A stretch of 7,567 bases of DNA from Alphaproteobacteria bacterium (GCA_005882415.1 VBAE01000247.1:1-7567), one strand, 5' to 3'. Counted from the first letter of the stretch, positions 1 to 6,074 are shown. Translations and numbers: made by a program. The notes: generated by a model not told the origin, from the letters alone.

Positions 1-279
1 GATCAGGCATCTGATCTCGTCGGTGGCGCGGTCGATCTGGCCGGAGCGCTTCAGAGCGGCACGGTGGAATAGGTTGACGAAGGCCCAGCCGAGCTGCTCG
101 GCGTCATCCTCGAGCGCGGTGTCAGGGAACAGCGCAAACAGGTCGGACCAGACCGCGACGAGCGTGTGCTCGGCCGCATCCGCATCGACAGGATCGGTGC
201 AGGGCGCCCGATCGAGCGCGGCGATGTTGAGATGGCCGAGCTCCAGTGCGGCGAGCTGGGCGGCAAGGGTGGTGTGCAT
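1..279 (-). CDS. N-terminal part of probable DUF2493 (SLOG-type) mobile-element protein, cut by window edge
   Basis: Open reading frame of 93 visible codons, starting at an ATG at 277-279 and running off the left edge with no stop. The start is well supported: AGGAGAG lies about 6 bases upstream of the ATG. The visible protein starts MHTTLAAQLAALEL and contains LFALFPDTALEDD followed by WAFVNLFHRAA. From memory, this acidic 'LF..L..T.LE.D.E...W.FVN.FH' segment is typical of the N-terminal extension of alphaproteobacterial DUF2493 proteins. Those carry a SLOG-like Rossmann domain in their C-terminal half and often sit near ardC on plasmids and integrative elements. The defining DUF2493 domain is outside the window, so the family call is recognition of the N-terminus only. 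The gene follows ardC on the same strand after 280 bases of structured non-coding DNA. Its biochemical role is unknown; SLOG-type folds are generally linked to nucleotide-derived ligands. It could also be another hypothetical mobile-element protein sharing this N-terminus. Confidence 0.6.
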   Translation of the reverse strand, partial: MHTTLAAQLAALELGHLNIAALDRAPCTDPVDADAAEHTLVAVWSDLFALFPDTALEDDAEQLGWAFVNLFHRAALKRSGQIDRATDEIRCLI

Positions 280-332
280 GGCAGGCTCTCCTGAACGCGC
301 CGGGGATCGGCGCCGGGAGCCCGAAGCCCCGG

Positions 333-521
333 CATGAGGCGGCGGACCGCACCGCCGCGCCAGCGGCGGGACACCCCGAAGCCGCGGCCGGCGCCGGCAG
401 GCTGCCGCGCAGCGGCACGCCAACACGGGCCGCTGGCGAAGCGGGTTGCGGTCCACCGCCGCCGGGGCAGGGCCTCTCCCGCGCCGAGTCCGGCCACGCC
501 CATGAGGCGGCGCGACCGCAC
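333..521 (-). other. Structured GC-rich non-coding region between ardC and the DUF2493-type gene
   Basis: The 280 bases between the two minus-strand genes hold no convincing gene but several inverted repeats. Outer stem: 338-351 pairs with 447-460 (13 of 14 positions). Inside it, 358-367 pairs with 429-438 (10 of 10). Further in, 381-385 pairs with 412-416, and a tip hairpin lies at 395-407. An imperfect direct repeat is also present: CATGAGGCGGCGGACCGCAC at 333-352 and the same sequence with one extra C at 501-521. Because of this repeat, 447-460 can pair instead with 506-520 (with a bulge and one mismatch), and that alternative stem is extended by 461-465 with 490-494. The region would be transcribed as the 3' part of ardC mRNA or the 5' leader of the downstream gene. 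It could be a structured RNA, an attenuator, or simply palindromic GC-rich DNA. High GC raises the chance of accidental pairing, so the function is unproven. Confidence 0.35.
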
Positions 522-559
522 TCCCTAGGCCGCCGACCGCCTCTGGAAGCTGCTCCCGC

Positions 560-1498
560 TCAGGCCGCGATAGCCTCGGGAGGCTCAGCAAGCGCGTCTT
601 CGGCCGAACCGCTGTGCACCTCTTGCCGTCCGAGCCTCAGGAGCAGCGACGCCGCCTCCTCCGCCTTGGCCGCGACCGTGAGGATCGCCCTGCTGTCGGC
701 CTTCAGCACCTTGAGCCAGGAAGCGAGGTAGCTGGCATGATGGTCGAGATGGCCCACCGGCAGCCCGAGCTCGGCGCCGAGCATCGCCGAAGAAAGCTCC
801 GCCACCAGTTCCTCCATCGCGTAAGCCTCGCTGCCGAACCGGCCGCTCATCTGGCGGGCCAGCCGGTTCTGGTGGCCGGTCCAGTGCGACAGCTCGTGCG
901 CAAGCGTCGCTCGGTAGTGGTCCAGGTCCCTGAACAGGCCAGGCTCGGGCATCGTGACTTGGTCGAGCACGGGGGAATAAGCGGCCTCCGCTCCCCAGTG
1001 GCGGATCTTGGCGGGAACCGCCGCAAAGAAGCGATCGAGCACGCTATCCCGCTCTGTCGGAGGCGGGACCGGCCGCGGCTCCGGGAAGTACCTGCCCGGC
1101 AGCCCGTCGATCTGGCAGGCGTTGAACACGGTGAAGCTCTTGAGGACGCGGCGGATCCGTGAACCTTCGGCGTCATCGTCCTCGTCGGCCTCCTCAGCTT
1201 GGTAGGTCCGACAGAAGATTGCGACGGTCCCGCGCTCGCCCTTGCGGACCTGACTGCCGAGCAGCTGAGACTGGCGATAGGTCATCCAATAGGGGGAAGA
1301 ATGGCCAGCGGCTTCGGCCGCCATCCAGAGCCACAGGACGTTGATGCCCTGATAGGGCGTGCCGCAGGCTCGCAGCGGACGCGACACGGAAGCGCCGGTC
1401 CACGGCTGGACCCACGGCCGCGTTCCCGCCTCCAGCCGCTCCACGATCGCGGCCGTGATCGTCTCCGCCGGCGAACGCCGGCTGACTGCATGTTTCAT
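560..1498 (-). CDS. ardC: ArdC-like antirestriction protein (ssDNA-binding domain plus zincin-like metallopeptidase)
   Basis: A 312-residue protein if translation starts at the ATG at 1496-1498, which has GGAG at a suitable distance upstream. The frame can be extended 13 codons to a TTG at 1535-1537, but that codon has no ribosome binding site. Residues about 10-105 form the ArdC N-terminal ssDNA-binding region (DUF1738 type): ITAAIVERLEAG, then PWVQPW, then PYQGINVLWLW, then KGERGTVAIF. The C-terminal half carries the zinc site HELSHWTGH (H201, E202, H205, G208, H209) and a downstream EELVAE at 229-234 that should supply the third ligand. ArdC proteins are known from conjugative plasmids to protect incoming single-stranded plasmid DNA from host restriction, acting in the recipient cytoplasm. 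An acidic insertion near residues 102-111 (EEADEDDDAE) separates the two halves. It diverges from the luxR gene, with a palindrome between them. The family assignment is firm; the antirestriction role is by homology. Confidence 0.9.
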   Translation of the reverse strand: MKHAVSRRSPAETITAAIVERLEAGTRPWVQPWTGASVSRPLRACGTPYQGINVLWLWMAAEAAGHSSPYWMTYRQSQLLGSQVRKGERGTVAIFCRTYQAEEADEDDDAEGSRIRRVLKSFTVFNACQIDGLPGRYFPEPRPVPPPTERDSVLDRFFAAVPAKIRHWGAEAAYSPVLDQVTMPEPGLFRDLDHYRATLAHELSHWTGHQNRLARQMSGRFGSEAYAMEELVAELSSAMLGAELGLPVGHLDHHASYLASWLKVLKADSRAILTVAAKAEEAASLLLRLGRQEVHSGSAEDALAEPPEAIAA

Positions 1499-1796
1499 CG
1501 GGAGTCTCCGAAATCTGTCCGGCTCCTGTCGAGCCAAGCAGCGGAGGCGCCCTCTCCTCCTCAGGTACTAAATCTAGGCTAACCTGTTCCCCCAATTGGG
1601 GGAATTGCGCCGCCACCCCGTCTCCTGCCATAGTCACATCGTGGACAGGCTCGCCGACTTGTTCGGCGAGCTCGGACGCGACCACTGGCGGTTTCGTCGC
1701 GGAGTGAGATCCCGGGGCGAGACCAAAAGAGGGCGGCACGTGGACCCGGCGCACTTGGAACGCCCCTCGTGACCGTGCAGAACGCAGCGGTTCGGC
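1499..1796. other. Divergent ardC-luxR intergenic region
   Basis: About 300 bases separating divergent ardC (minus) and luxR (plus). It holds the 18-bp palindrome at 1587-1604 (separate entry). A small hairpin, GGCTC/GAGCC at 1521-1525 and 1531-1535, falls in the ardC leader. A longer hairpin lies at 1649-1671, with stem GCTCGCCGA/TCGGCGAGC and a 5-base loop. No clear consensus -35/-10 pair is visible for either gene; TAGTAC (minus strand, 1565-1570) is at most a weak -10 for ardC. A 43-codon frame from GTG 1641 to TGA 1770-1772 lies in the same frame as luxR but has no convincing homology or ribosome binding site. Confidence 0.5.
1587..1604. promoter_or_regulatory. Perfect 18-bp palindrome, candidate LuxR-type operator
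   Basis: TTCCCCCAATTGGGGGAA is a perfect palindrome centred between 1595 and 1596. Its length matches the 18-bp class of tra/lux boxes bound by TraR/LuxR-type dimers, although the base sequence is not the classical one. It lies 88 bases upstream of the ardC ATG and about 190 bases upstream of the luxR ATG, so it is better placed to control ardC, or both genes divergently. The assignment to the neighbouring LuxR protein is inference from symmetry, length and proximity. Another dimeric regulator could use it. Confidence 0.45.
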
Positions 1797-2540
1797 ATGT
1801 TCGAACGAGTTGGTGCATTCGTCGACGACGTGAACGCAGTCGGCACCGAGGCTGAGCTCAAATCAGTCCTTGGCGAGATAACCAAGGAGCTGGGCTTCAC
1901 CCACTTCGCAGTCGCGCATCATGTGGACCTGCGCAACTCGTCCGAGCCGGCGATCCGCATCCACAATTATCCAGACGAATGGGAGCGCTATTACGATCGC
2001 CAGCATATCGGGCGAACCGACCCGGTCTACCGCGCCTGCCAGATGACCGCGGTGGGGTTCGCCTGGTCACAGCTGCCGCGGATGATCCCGCTCACGGCCA
2101 GGGATCACCGCCTGATGGAGGCCGCGGCAAAGCAGGGTCTCGGAACAGGTTTCACCGTCCCGGCGCATGTGCCCGGCGAGGTCAACGGCTCCTGCTCCTT
2201 CGCGACGGCTCGAGGTCGGGCTTTGCAGTCGGAGCACTTGGCGACGGCGCAACTGGTCGGCGCATTTGCGTTCGAGGCCGCCCGGCGCCTGGCGAAGCGG
2301 GAGCACCAGAAGCTTAGCGATCCGGCTCGCTTCTCCGATCGGGAACGCGACTGCCTCATCTGGGTCGCCCGCGGAAAGTCGGATTCGGAGATCGCGACGA
2401 TCCTCGGGATCAGCCCGGAAACCGTTCACCAATATGTGAAGCACGCCCGCGCCAATTACGACGCGGTGAGCCGGTCACAGCTGGTGGCGCATGCCCTGTT
2501 CAGCGGCACGATCAGCTTCATGGACATATTCAAGCGGTAA
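1797..2540 (+). CDS. LuxR-family quorum-sensing regulator with autoinducer-binding domain (LuxR solo in this window)
   Basis: A 247-residue cytoplasmic transcription factor of normal length for the family. The N-terminal acyl-homoserine-lactone-binding domain spans about residues 15-165 and keeps the conserved set at TraR-like spacing: W62, Y66, D75, P76, W90 and G118. The C-terminal helix-turn-helix domain spans about 175-240, with FSDRERDCL (E183, L187), G193, SEIATILGIS and TVHQYVKHA. All usual invariant positions are present, so it should bind a lactone signal and DNA. The ATG at 1797 is the only usable start: an in-frame TGA lies at 1770-1772 and the next Met is far inside the ligand domain. 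No good Shine-Dalgarno sequence precedes it. No LuxI-type synthase is present in the window, so here it is a solo or answers a synthase elsewhere. It diverges from ardC and converges with the PHP-ATPase gene. Likely target: the 18-bp palindrome at 1587-1604 (inference). Confidence 0.92.
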   Translation: MFERVGAFVDDVNAVGTEAELKSVLGEITKELGFTHFAVAHHVDLRNSSEPAIRIHNYPDEWERYYDRQHIGRTDPVYRACQMTAVGFAWSQLPRMIPLTARDHRLMEAAAKQGLGTGFTVPAHVPGEVNGSCSFATARGRALQSEHLATAQLVGAFAFEAARRLAKREHQKLSDPARFSDRERDCLIWVARGKSDSEIATILGISPETVHQYVKHARANYDAVSRSQLVAHALFSGTISFMDIFKR

Positions 2541-2568
2541 CCCAGGTTCAGCCCCTCGTTGCGATTGT

Positions 2569-2598
2569 AGCCGTCAGCTTACGATCCAGCTGGAGGCT
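2569..2598. terminator. Hairpin between convergent luxR and PHP-ATPase genes, possible bidirectional terminator
   Basis: Only 76 bases separate the two convergent stop codons. Within them, AGCC at 2569-2572 pairs with GGCT at 2595-2598. After a two-base internal mismatch, CAGCT at 2575-2579 pairs with AGCTG at 2588-2592 around an 8-base loop. The loop side contains the palindrome TCCAGCTGGA (2585-2594). No T-run follows on either strand, so it is not a classical intrinsic terminator. The call rests on position and symmetry only. Confidence 0.3.
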
Positions 2599-2616
2599 GT
2601 CGTTAGTGCAGCGGAT

Positions 2617-5310
2617 TCAGGTCCCCGACGCAATTCCATAGACCGAAGCGCGTCGGTCGAACGCCTCGCGAGAACCTTCGAGAATATCACAGGCGAGGTC
2701 ACAGGTCGGCTTGTGGTCGATGGACCCCCGCGTGACGATCACGCCTTTGTCGTTCGTCGCCTTGAGCGCAATGATCAGCTCGGCGTCGCCGAGCACGGCG
2801 ATATTGGCATTATGTGTGACGACGATCACCTGTCGTCGCTCCTTGGCAGCGCGGATGACCGGCACGAGCGTCTTGTAGATGAATTCGCTGTCGAGATTAT
2901 CCTCGGGCTGATCGACCACCAGCGGCGCCGTACTTTCGCTAGTCAGCATCAGCGCGAGCAGGACCGATTGCTGCTGGCCGAGCGACAGCCTCCGGAAATC
3001 TCGCTGCGGATAGGAGACGCTTCCGCTCGGTCCTTCGATCCGTTTGGTGACAGACAGGCGGGGCCGATCGTGCACCGCGACCGCCTCCAGCTTGGCGAGC
3101 AGATCCGGCTCGGCGAGCCTGTCAAGCAGGGTGCCGGCCTCAGCGGACGAAAAGATCGCCAGCCGTTTTTCGTCGCGCAGGGCGATGATCGGCTTCACGT
3201 CCTTCCGCCGCACGCAGTCGAGCAGCTTCGGCAAGGTCAGGTCGCCGATCAAAGCGGTCGCCTTGCGCTGCTGGAGCGTTCGCCAGTTCATCACGTCGTT
3301 GATCAGCCGCTCCGCCGTCCGAGACAAGGCGTCTGAGTCAAATTTCAGCGACACGGAGAGGTCGGACAGGGTACTTCGGAGCGCGGCCGAGGCCCGCGCG
3401 GCGAAGGCGGTACGCAGACCGGACACCTTGTTGCGCGCCGCCCAGCGCTTGGCGAGGAGTCCGGAATGCTCCTTGCGGAGGCGGGCCAGCTCCGGAACCC
3501 ACGTCTTAACGGCACGCAGATTCTCGCGGGCGCGGGCTTCGTCCGCGACGGTCTTTTGGATGAAGGGCATGTCGAGCCTGATGCCGAGCTTAAGCAACTC
3601 CTGCTTCTTCTGTTCGATTTCGGCGGAGGTCTTGCCCTCCTTGGCTTTCCAGGCGGTGATCTGGGTCCGCACGCCCGCCACATAGGCGCTGGTGACCGAG
3701 CGCAACGCCGTCGTCGAGCCCTCCACGGCGGTCTCATAGCCTTCCGTGTCGGTCTTGATCTGCGTCGCTTCGGGCAACCCGAGTTCGATCAGGCCATCCT
3801 CCGCGGCGTCGCGGATGTCCGCGGTCACCGCCGTGATGGCGCTGCTCGACACCGCGCCCGTCAGTTTTCCAAGCGAGGTTTCGATCGAGGACCGCGCCAT
3901 GCGCTCACTCTCCAGCCGCTGCTGGAGCTTGATGATGTCCTCCGCCTTGTCGTCGCGCAGGCGCTGCAGCTGCGCGGATTTCAGCGCCAGCTCCTGCTCA
4001 TAGCTCGGAATCTTCGCGACCTTGGCCGCTGCTTCGGTAATCTTCGGCGCGATGGTGTTCAACGCCTCGCGAACGGCATCTTCATCGGCGATCGCCTCCT
4101 CGACCGCGACGAGCTTGTCGAGAAACGTAAGCAGCGCCAGCGGATCGCCATGTACGCGCTTGCTGATATCGTTAGTGGCGCCCTGCCGATAGCTTTCGAT
4201 CGGGAAGACCGTCGACCCGGTCACCGGGTCGTCGAGATTCTCGATGACGTCCGCCTTCCCGCGGGCCAGCACATGCTGGTGGGCCGTCTCGTCCCGATAG
4301 ACTAGGGTCAGCATGTCGGGCCAGACATCGCTATCGATGACGTCGATCTCCGGATCAGGCGCACCGCTAAGTAGGCAGATGCTTTCGAACGCTGTGGACT
4401 TGCCGCTGCCGCGCCCCCCGATGATGCAAGTCAGATTTGGGCTGAACCGCATCGTTTGGCCGGCCAGGAAGCCGCCCTGAAAAACCGCCCCCTCAACGAT
4501 AGGCACGGTCGCCGGCAGCCCCTCCTCGATGCGGACACGCGTATCGGCGCTCCGCAAGGCAAGCCGCAAGCCTTCGAAGCTCGGCGCCTCCATCTTGTAG
4601 CGAGTGACCCGCCTGTCATTCTGCGCATTCCGGCCGACCGCGTTCAGACTATGGGAGTCGCTGTTCTGGATCCGCGCCAGATATTGCTGCGAGCCGAGCT
4701 TGAGGCGCGCGATCCGCGTTTGCGCGGCATTGCGCCGGTCGGCGCTGACATCCTGGTCGGAATAGAGGTAGTCGCTGTCGGCGCGAGCGACCTCGATGCC
4801 TTCAAGGGCCCGGTGTGAGAGGATGTCGAGCTTGGCCGGAGTGAAGCGCGAGACATTGGCCTCGAAGGCACCCGGCAGATCAATATGAGCGAGAATGCCG
4901 AAGCCGCCGACCGCCTCGATTTCCCGCAAGCATTGGAAGGTGCCGGTCTGACACCGGCAATCCTTCGTGCCGCGGTCGGCGATGTCGAGCCGATTGAAAA
5001 ACCGCTCGAGCGCGTCGGGGTTGGGTGCGTAACAGAGAAGGTGCCCCTCAGGCGCGGACAGCTCGACCGCGGGAATGACCAGCACGCCCGTCTTGGCTCC
5101 TTCCTCGACGGCGGCACGGACATTGCCGATCTCATTATGGTCGGCAATTGCGATGATCGCCATGCCTTCGCGCAAGGCCGCGGCGACGATCGCCTGCGGT
5201 GTCGCCGCCGGGTCGTGGCAATCGTGGGACCCACCGAAAGAGTGGATGTGAAGATCGCCTCTGAAGAAGGTCGCGCCGCACGATTCCGCGCCCACTGCGT
5301 CTACGGCCAA
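2617..5310 (-). CDS. PHP-phosphoesterase / SMC-like ABC ATPase fusion (TrlF-type), putative defence effector
   Basis: A protein of up to 897 residues. Residues about 15-265 form a PHP domain with its metal-binding motifs intact: DLHIH (D19, H21, H23), ADHN (D57, H58), E83, H90, AHID (H142) and SDSH (D218, H220). PHP domains hydrolyse phosphoesters, including nucleic acids. A split SMC/Rad50-like ATPase follows: Walker A GGRGSGKST (298-306), a long helical, coiled-coil-like region about 400-690 with no CxxC zinc hook, signature RLSLGQ (774-779), Walker B PLVVDQPEDNLD (796-807) and switch histidine H833 in VVTHNAN. A cysteine cluster (C118, C120, C127) sits inside the PHP domain. I recall this architecture being named 'TrlF family AAA-like ATPase'. 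The start is uncertain: TTG at 5308-5310 or GTG at 5293-5295, neither with a clear ribosome binding site, but both leave the PHP domain whole. It lies 118 bases downstream of a HEPN gene on the same strand. Architecture is firm; the defence role is inference. Confidence 0.88.
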   Translation of the reverse strand: MAVDAVGAESCGATFFRGDLHIHSFGGSHDCHDPAATPQAIVAAALREGMAIIAIADHNEIGNVRAAVEEGAKTGVLVIPAVELSAPEGHLLCYAPNPDALERFFNRLDIADRGTKDCRCQTGTFQCLREIEAVGGFGILAHIDLPGAFEANVSRFTPAKLDILSHRALEGIEVARADSDYLYSDQDVSADRRNAAQTRIARLKLGSQQYLARIQNSDSHSLNAVGRNAQNDRRVTRYKMEAPSFEGLRLALRSADTRVRIEEGLPATVPIVEGAVFQGGFLAGQTMRFSPNLTCIIGGRGSGKSTAFESICLLSGAPDPEIDVIDSDVWPDMLTLVYRDETAHQHVLARGKADVIENLDDPVTGSTVFPIESYRQGATNDISKRVHGDPLALLTFLDKLVAVEEAIADEDAVREALNTIAPKITEAAAKVAKIPSYEQELALKSAQLQRLRDDKAEDIIKLQQRLESERMARSSIETSLGKLTGAVSSSAITAVTADIRDAAEDGLIELGLPEATQIKTDTEGYETAVEGSTTALRSVTSAYVAGVRTQITAWKAKEGKTSAEIEQKKQELLKLGIRLDMPFIQKTVADEARARENLRAVKTWVPELARLRKEHSGLLAKRWAARNKVSGLRTAFAARASAALRSTLSDLSVSLKFDSDALSRTAERLINDVMNWRTLQQRKATALIGDLTLPKLLDCVRRKDVKPIIALRDEKRLAIFSSAEAGTLLDRLAEPDLLAKLEAVAVHDRPRLSVTKRIEGPSGSVSYPQRDFRRLSLGQQQSVLLALMLTSESTAPLVVDQPEDNLDSEFIYKTLVPVIRAAKERRQVIVVTHNANIAVLGDAELIIALKATNDKGVIVTRGSIDHKPTCDLACDILEGSREAFDRRASVYGIASGT

Positions 5311-5327
5311 AGGAACCCCGCGCTCAT
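5301..5327 (-). other. Short upstream frame overlapping the PHP-ATPase start
   Basis: The only ATG near the PHP-ATPase start (5325-5327) is in a different frame. It opens an 8-codon peptide (MSAGFLWP) that ends in TAG at 5301-5303, beyond the TTG start at 5308-5310. A weak purine-rich AAGAGC lies upstream. This could be a translationally coupled leader peptide, the trace of a frameshift at the gene start, or chance. Confidence 0.2.
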
Positions 5328-5369
5328 CAGTTGCTCTTGCGGCGTAACCTAGGGTTTTGTGGCTGCTGA

Positions 5370-5379
5370 GTCACGTGAC
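5370..5379. promoter_or_regulatory. 10-bp palindrome in the HEPN/PHP-ATPase gap
   Basis: GTCACGTGAC is a perfect palindrome about 60 bases upstream of the PHP-ATPase TTG, in the 118-base gap after the HEPN stop codon. A TTGACC at 5391-5396 (minus-strand reading) resembles a -35 element, but no good -10 follows at 16-18 bases. The gap could hold a second promoter or operator for the ATPase gene. Ten bases of symmetry are modest evidence. Confidence 0.25.
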
Positions 5380-5428
5380 GCCAGGTCGGGGTCAACAGGC
5401 AGGACTGAACGTTCCCACCGTTTCTAAT

Positions 5429-5998
5429 CTAGGTCGCCTTAGCGGCCCTCCCTTTCGGCTTCGCCCTCGCCACCGACCTGGGTTCAGCCTCTGGTGTAGC
5501 TTCCTCAAGGGCATCAGGGGAAAGCGACTCCAGCTTGAAGTCAGGGTCGTAGAGCTGGACCAAGCTGTTGCTGAACCTCCGGCATCTTTCGATGGCCTTG
5601 AGCGCATCGGCGCGATTGCTGAACAAGCCGCTGTGAACGATGTTGTTGCGATCTTTATTGATCTCACTAGAAGCCTTGCAGAGCCTATTCACGGCTTTCT
5701 CGTTCGGGCGGTCGATTACCAGCGGAAGAAGTAAGCCTGCCATTTTCCCCCAAAGGCCATTCGACTTCTTCAACATGGCATCGATCGTTGCGGAAGACAG
5801 CTTGCTCTGAGCCGCGAACTCCGCGCGTATAGCGAGATTAACAGAGAGCTCAGCAGCCGTCGCAGCGCGCACGATCGCCGCTGAGGGCTCGTTGCGCTTG
5901 TGCAGTCCGCTGAGCTTCTTCCATTGGGAGCGTATTTTCTCAGCGTCCGAGCGGGCAGCGTAAGGTGGCTTGCGAACTTTGAACTTCTTCTTGGCCAT
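5429..5998 (-). CDS. Small HEPN-like protein (R-x4-H motif), candidate RNase partner of the PHP-ATPase
   Basis: A 189-residue, predicted soluble protein. The key feature is DRNNIVHSG at residues 116-124. R117 and H122 form the R-x4-H motif that is the catalytic signature of HEPN ribonucleases, and it is preceded and followed by predicted helices. An earlier helix (about 39-63, with E50 in RAATAAELSVNLAIR) fits the first HEPN helices. Both ends are basic (MAKKKFKVRK; RAKPKGRAAKAT), which suggests nucleic acid contact. HEPN proteins commonly cleave RNA in abortive phage defence and toxin-antitoxin systems. The gene starts at ATG 5996-5998 with no Shine-Dalgarno sequence; a promoter-like element ends 5 bases before the ATG, so the mRNA may be leaderless. 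Its GC falls to 26 of 60 bases at 5641-5700, far below parB and ardC, suggesting transfer. It is followed on the same strand by the PHP-ATPase. The HEPN call rests on the motif and helical layout; I do not recognise a named family. Confidence 0.65.
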   Translation of the reverse strand: MAKKKFKVRKPPYAARSDAEKIRSQWKKLSGLHKRNEPSAAIVRAATAAELSVNLAIRAEFAAQSKLSSATIDAMLKKSNGLWGKMAGLLLPLVIDRPNEKAVNRLCKASSEINKDRNNIVHSGLFSNRADALKAIERCRRFSNSLVQLYDPDFKLESLSPDALEEATPEAEPRSVARAKPKGRAAKAT

Positions 5999-6003
5999 GC
6001 CCG

Positions 6004-6032
6004 AAGCTACCGGCGCATCGAAGTAATGACAA
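6004..6032 (-). promoter_or_regulatory. Candidate promoter of the HEPN gene, possibly giving a leaderless transcript
   Basis: Read on the minus strand, TTGTCA (6027-6032, 5 of 6 matches to the -35 consensus) is followed after exactly 17 bases by TAGCTT (6004-6009, 3 of 6 matches to -10). Only 5 bases separate the -10 from the ATG, so the expected transcription start falls at or next to the A of the start codon. This agrees with the absence of a ribosome binding site. The -10 match is weak, so the call is tentative. Confidence 0.35.
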
Positions 6033-6062
6033 CTTCTGAGGGGGACTCTGCTGGTTGTCCTC

Positions 6063-6074
6063 TTACGATCGTAA
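6063..6074. promoter_or_regulatory. 12-bp palindrome upstream of the HEPN gene
   Basis: TTACGATCGTAA is a perfect 12-bp palindrome whose nearest edge is about 65 bases upstream of the HEPN ATG and about 30 bases upstream of the candidate -35. It is AT-richer than its surroundings and could be an operator for a regulator of the cassette. It does not resemble the 18-bp palindrome near luxR, so control by the same LuxR protein is not indicated. Confidence 0.3.

Noticed and set aside
246..731. Plus-strand frame of 161 codons across the structured region and the ardC end
   Set aside because: It overlaps ardC antisense and a palindromic GC-rich stretch; low-complexity Ala/Arg/Pro translation.
1194..1754. 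Minus-strand open frame of 186 codons overlapping ardC and the intergenic region
   Set aside because: It runs out of frame through the ArdC N-terminal domain and shows no domain of its own.
2491..3336. Plus-strand open frame (281 codons) overlapping the luxR end and the PHP-ATPase 3' part
   Set aside because: It overlaps two well-supported genes and has no motif, so it is a shadow frame.
3466..4305. Long plus-strand open frame (279 codons) antisense to the PHP-ATPase
   Set aside because: It lies fully inside a gene whose motifs are intact on the other strand. It is rich in Arg/Leu/Gly with no recognisable domain, a typical shadow frame in high-GC DNA.
1571..5433. Shared AATCTAGG at 1571-1578 and 5426-5433 as possible ends of an inserted cassette
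   Set aside because: An 8-base match only, and the second copy is at the HEPN stop codon inside the cassette, so it cannot bound it. Probably chance.
2545..5490. Similar GGTTCAGCC stretches near 2545 and 5480 as direct repeats
   Set aside because: Nine identical bases with poor flanks, one copy inside the HEPN coding region; not credible as an attachment site.
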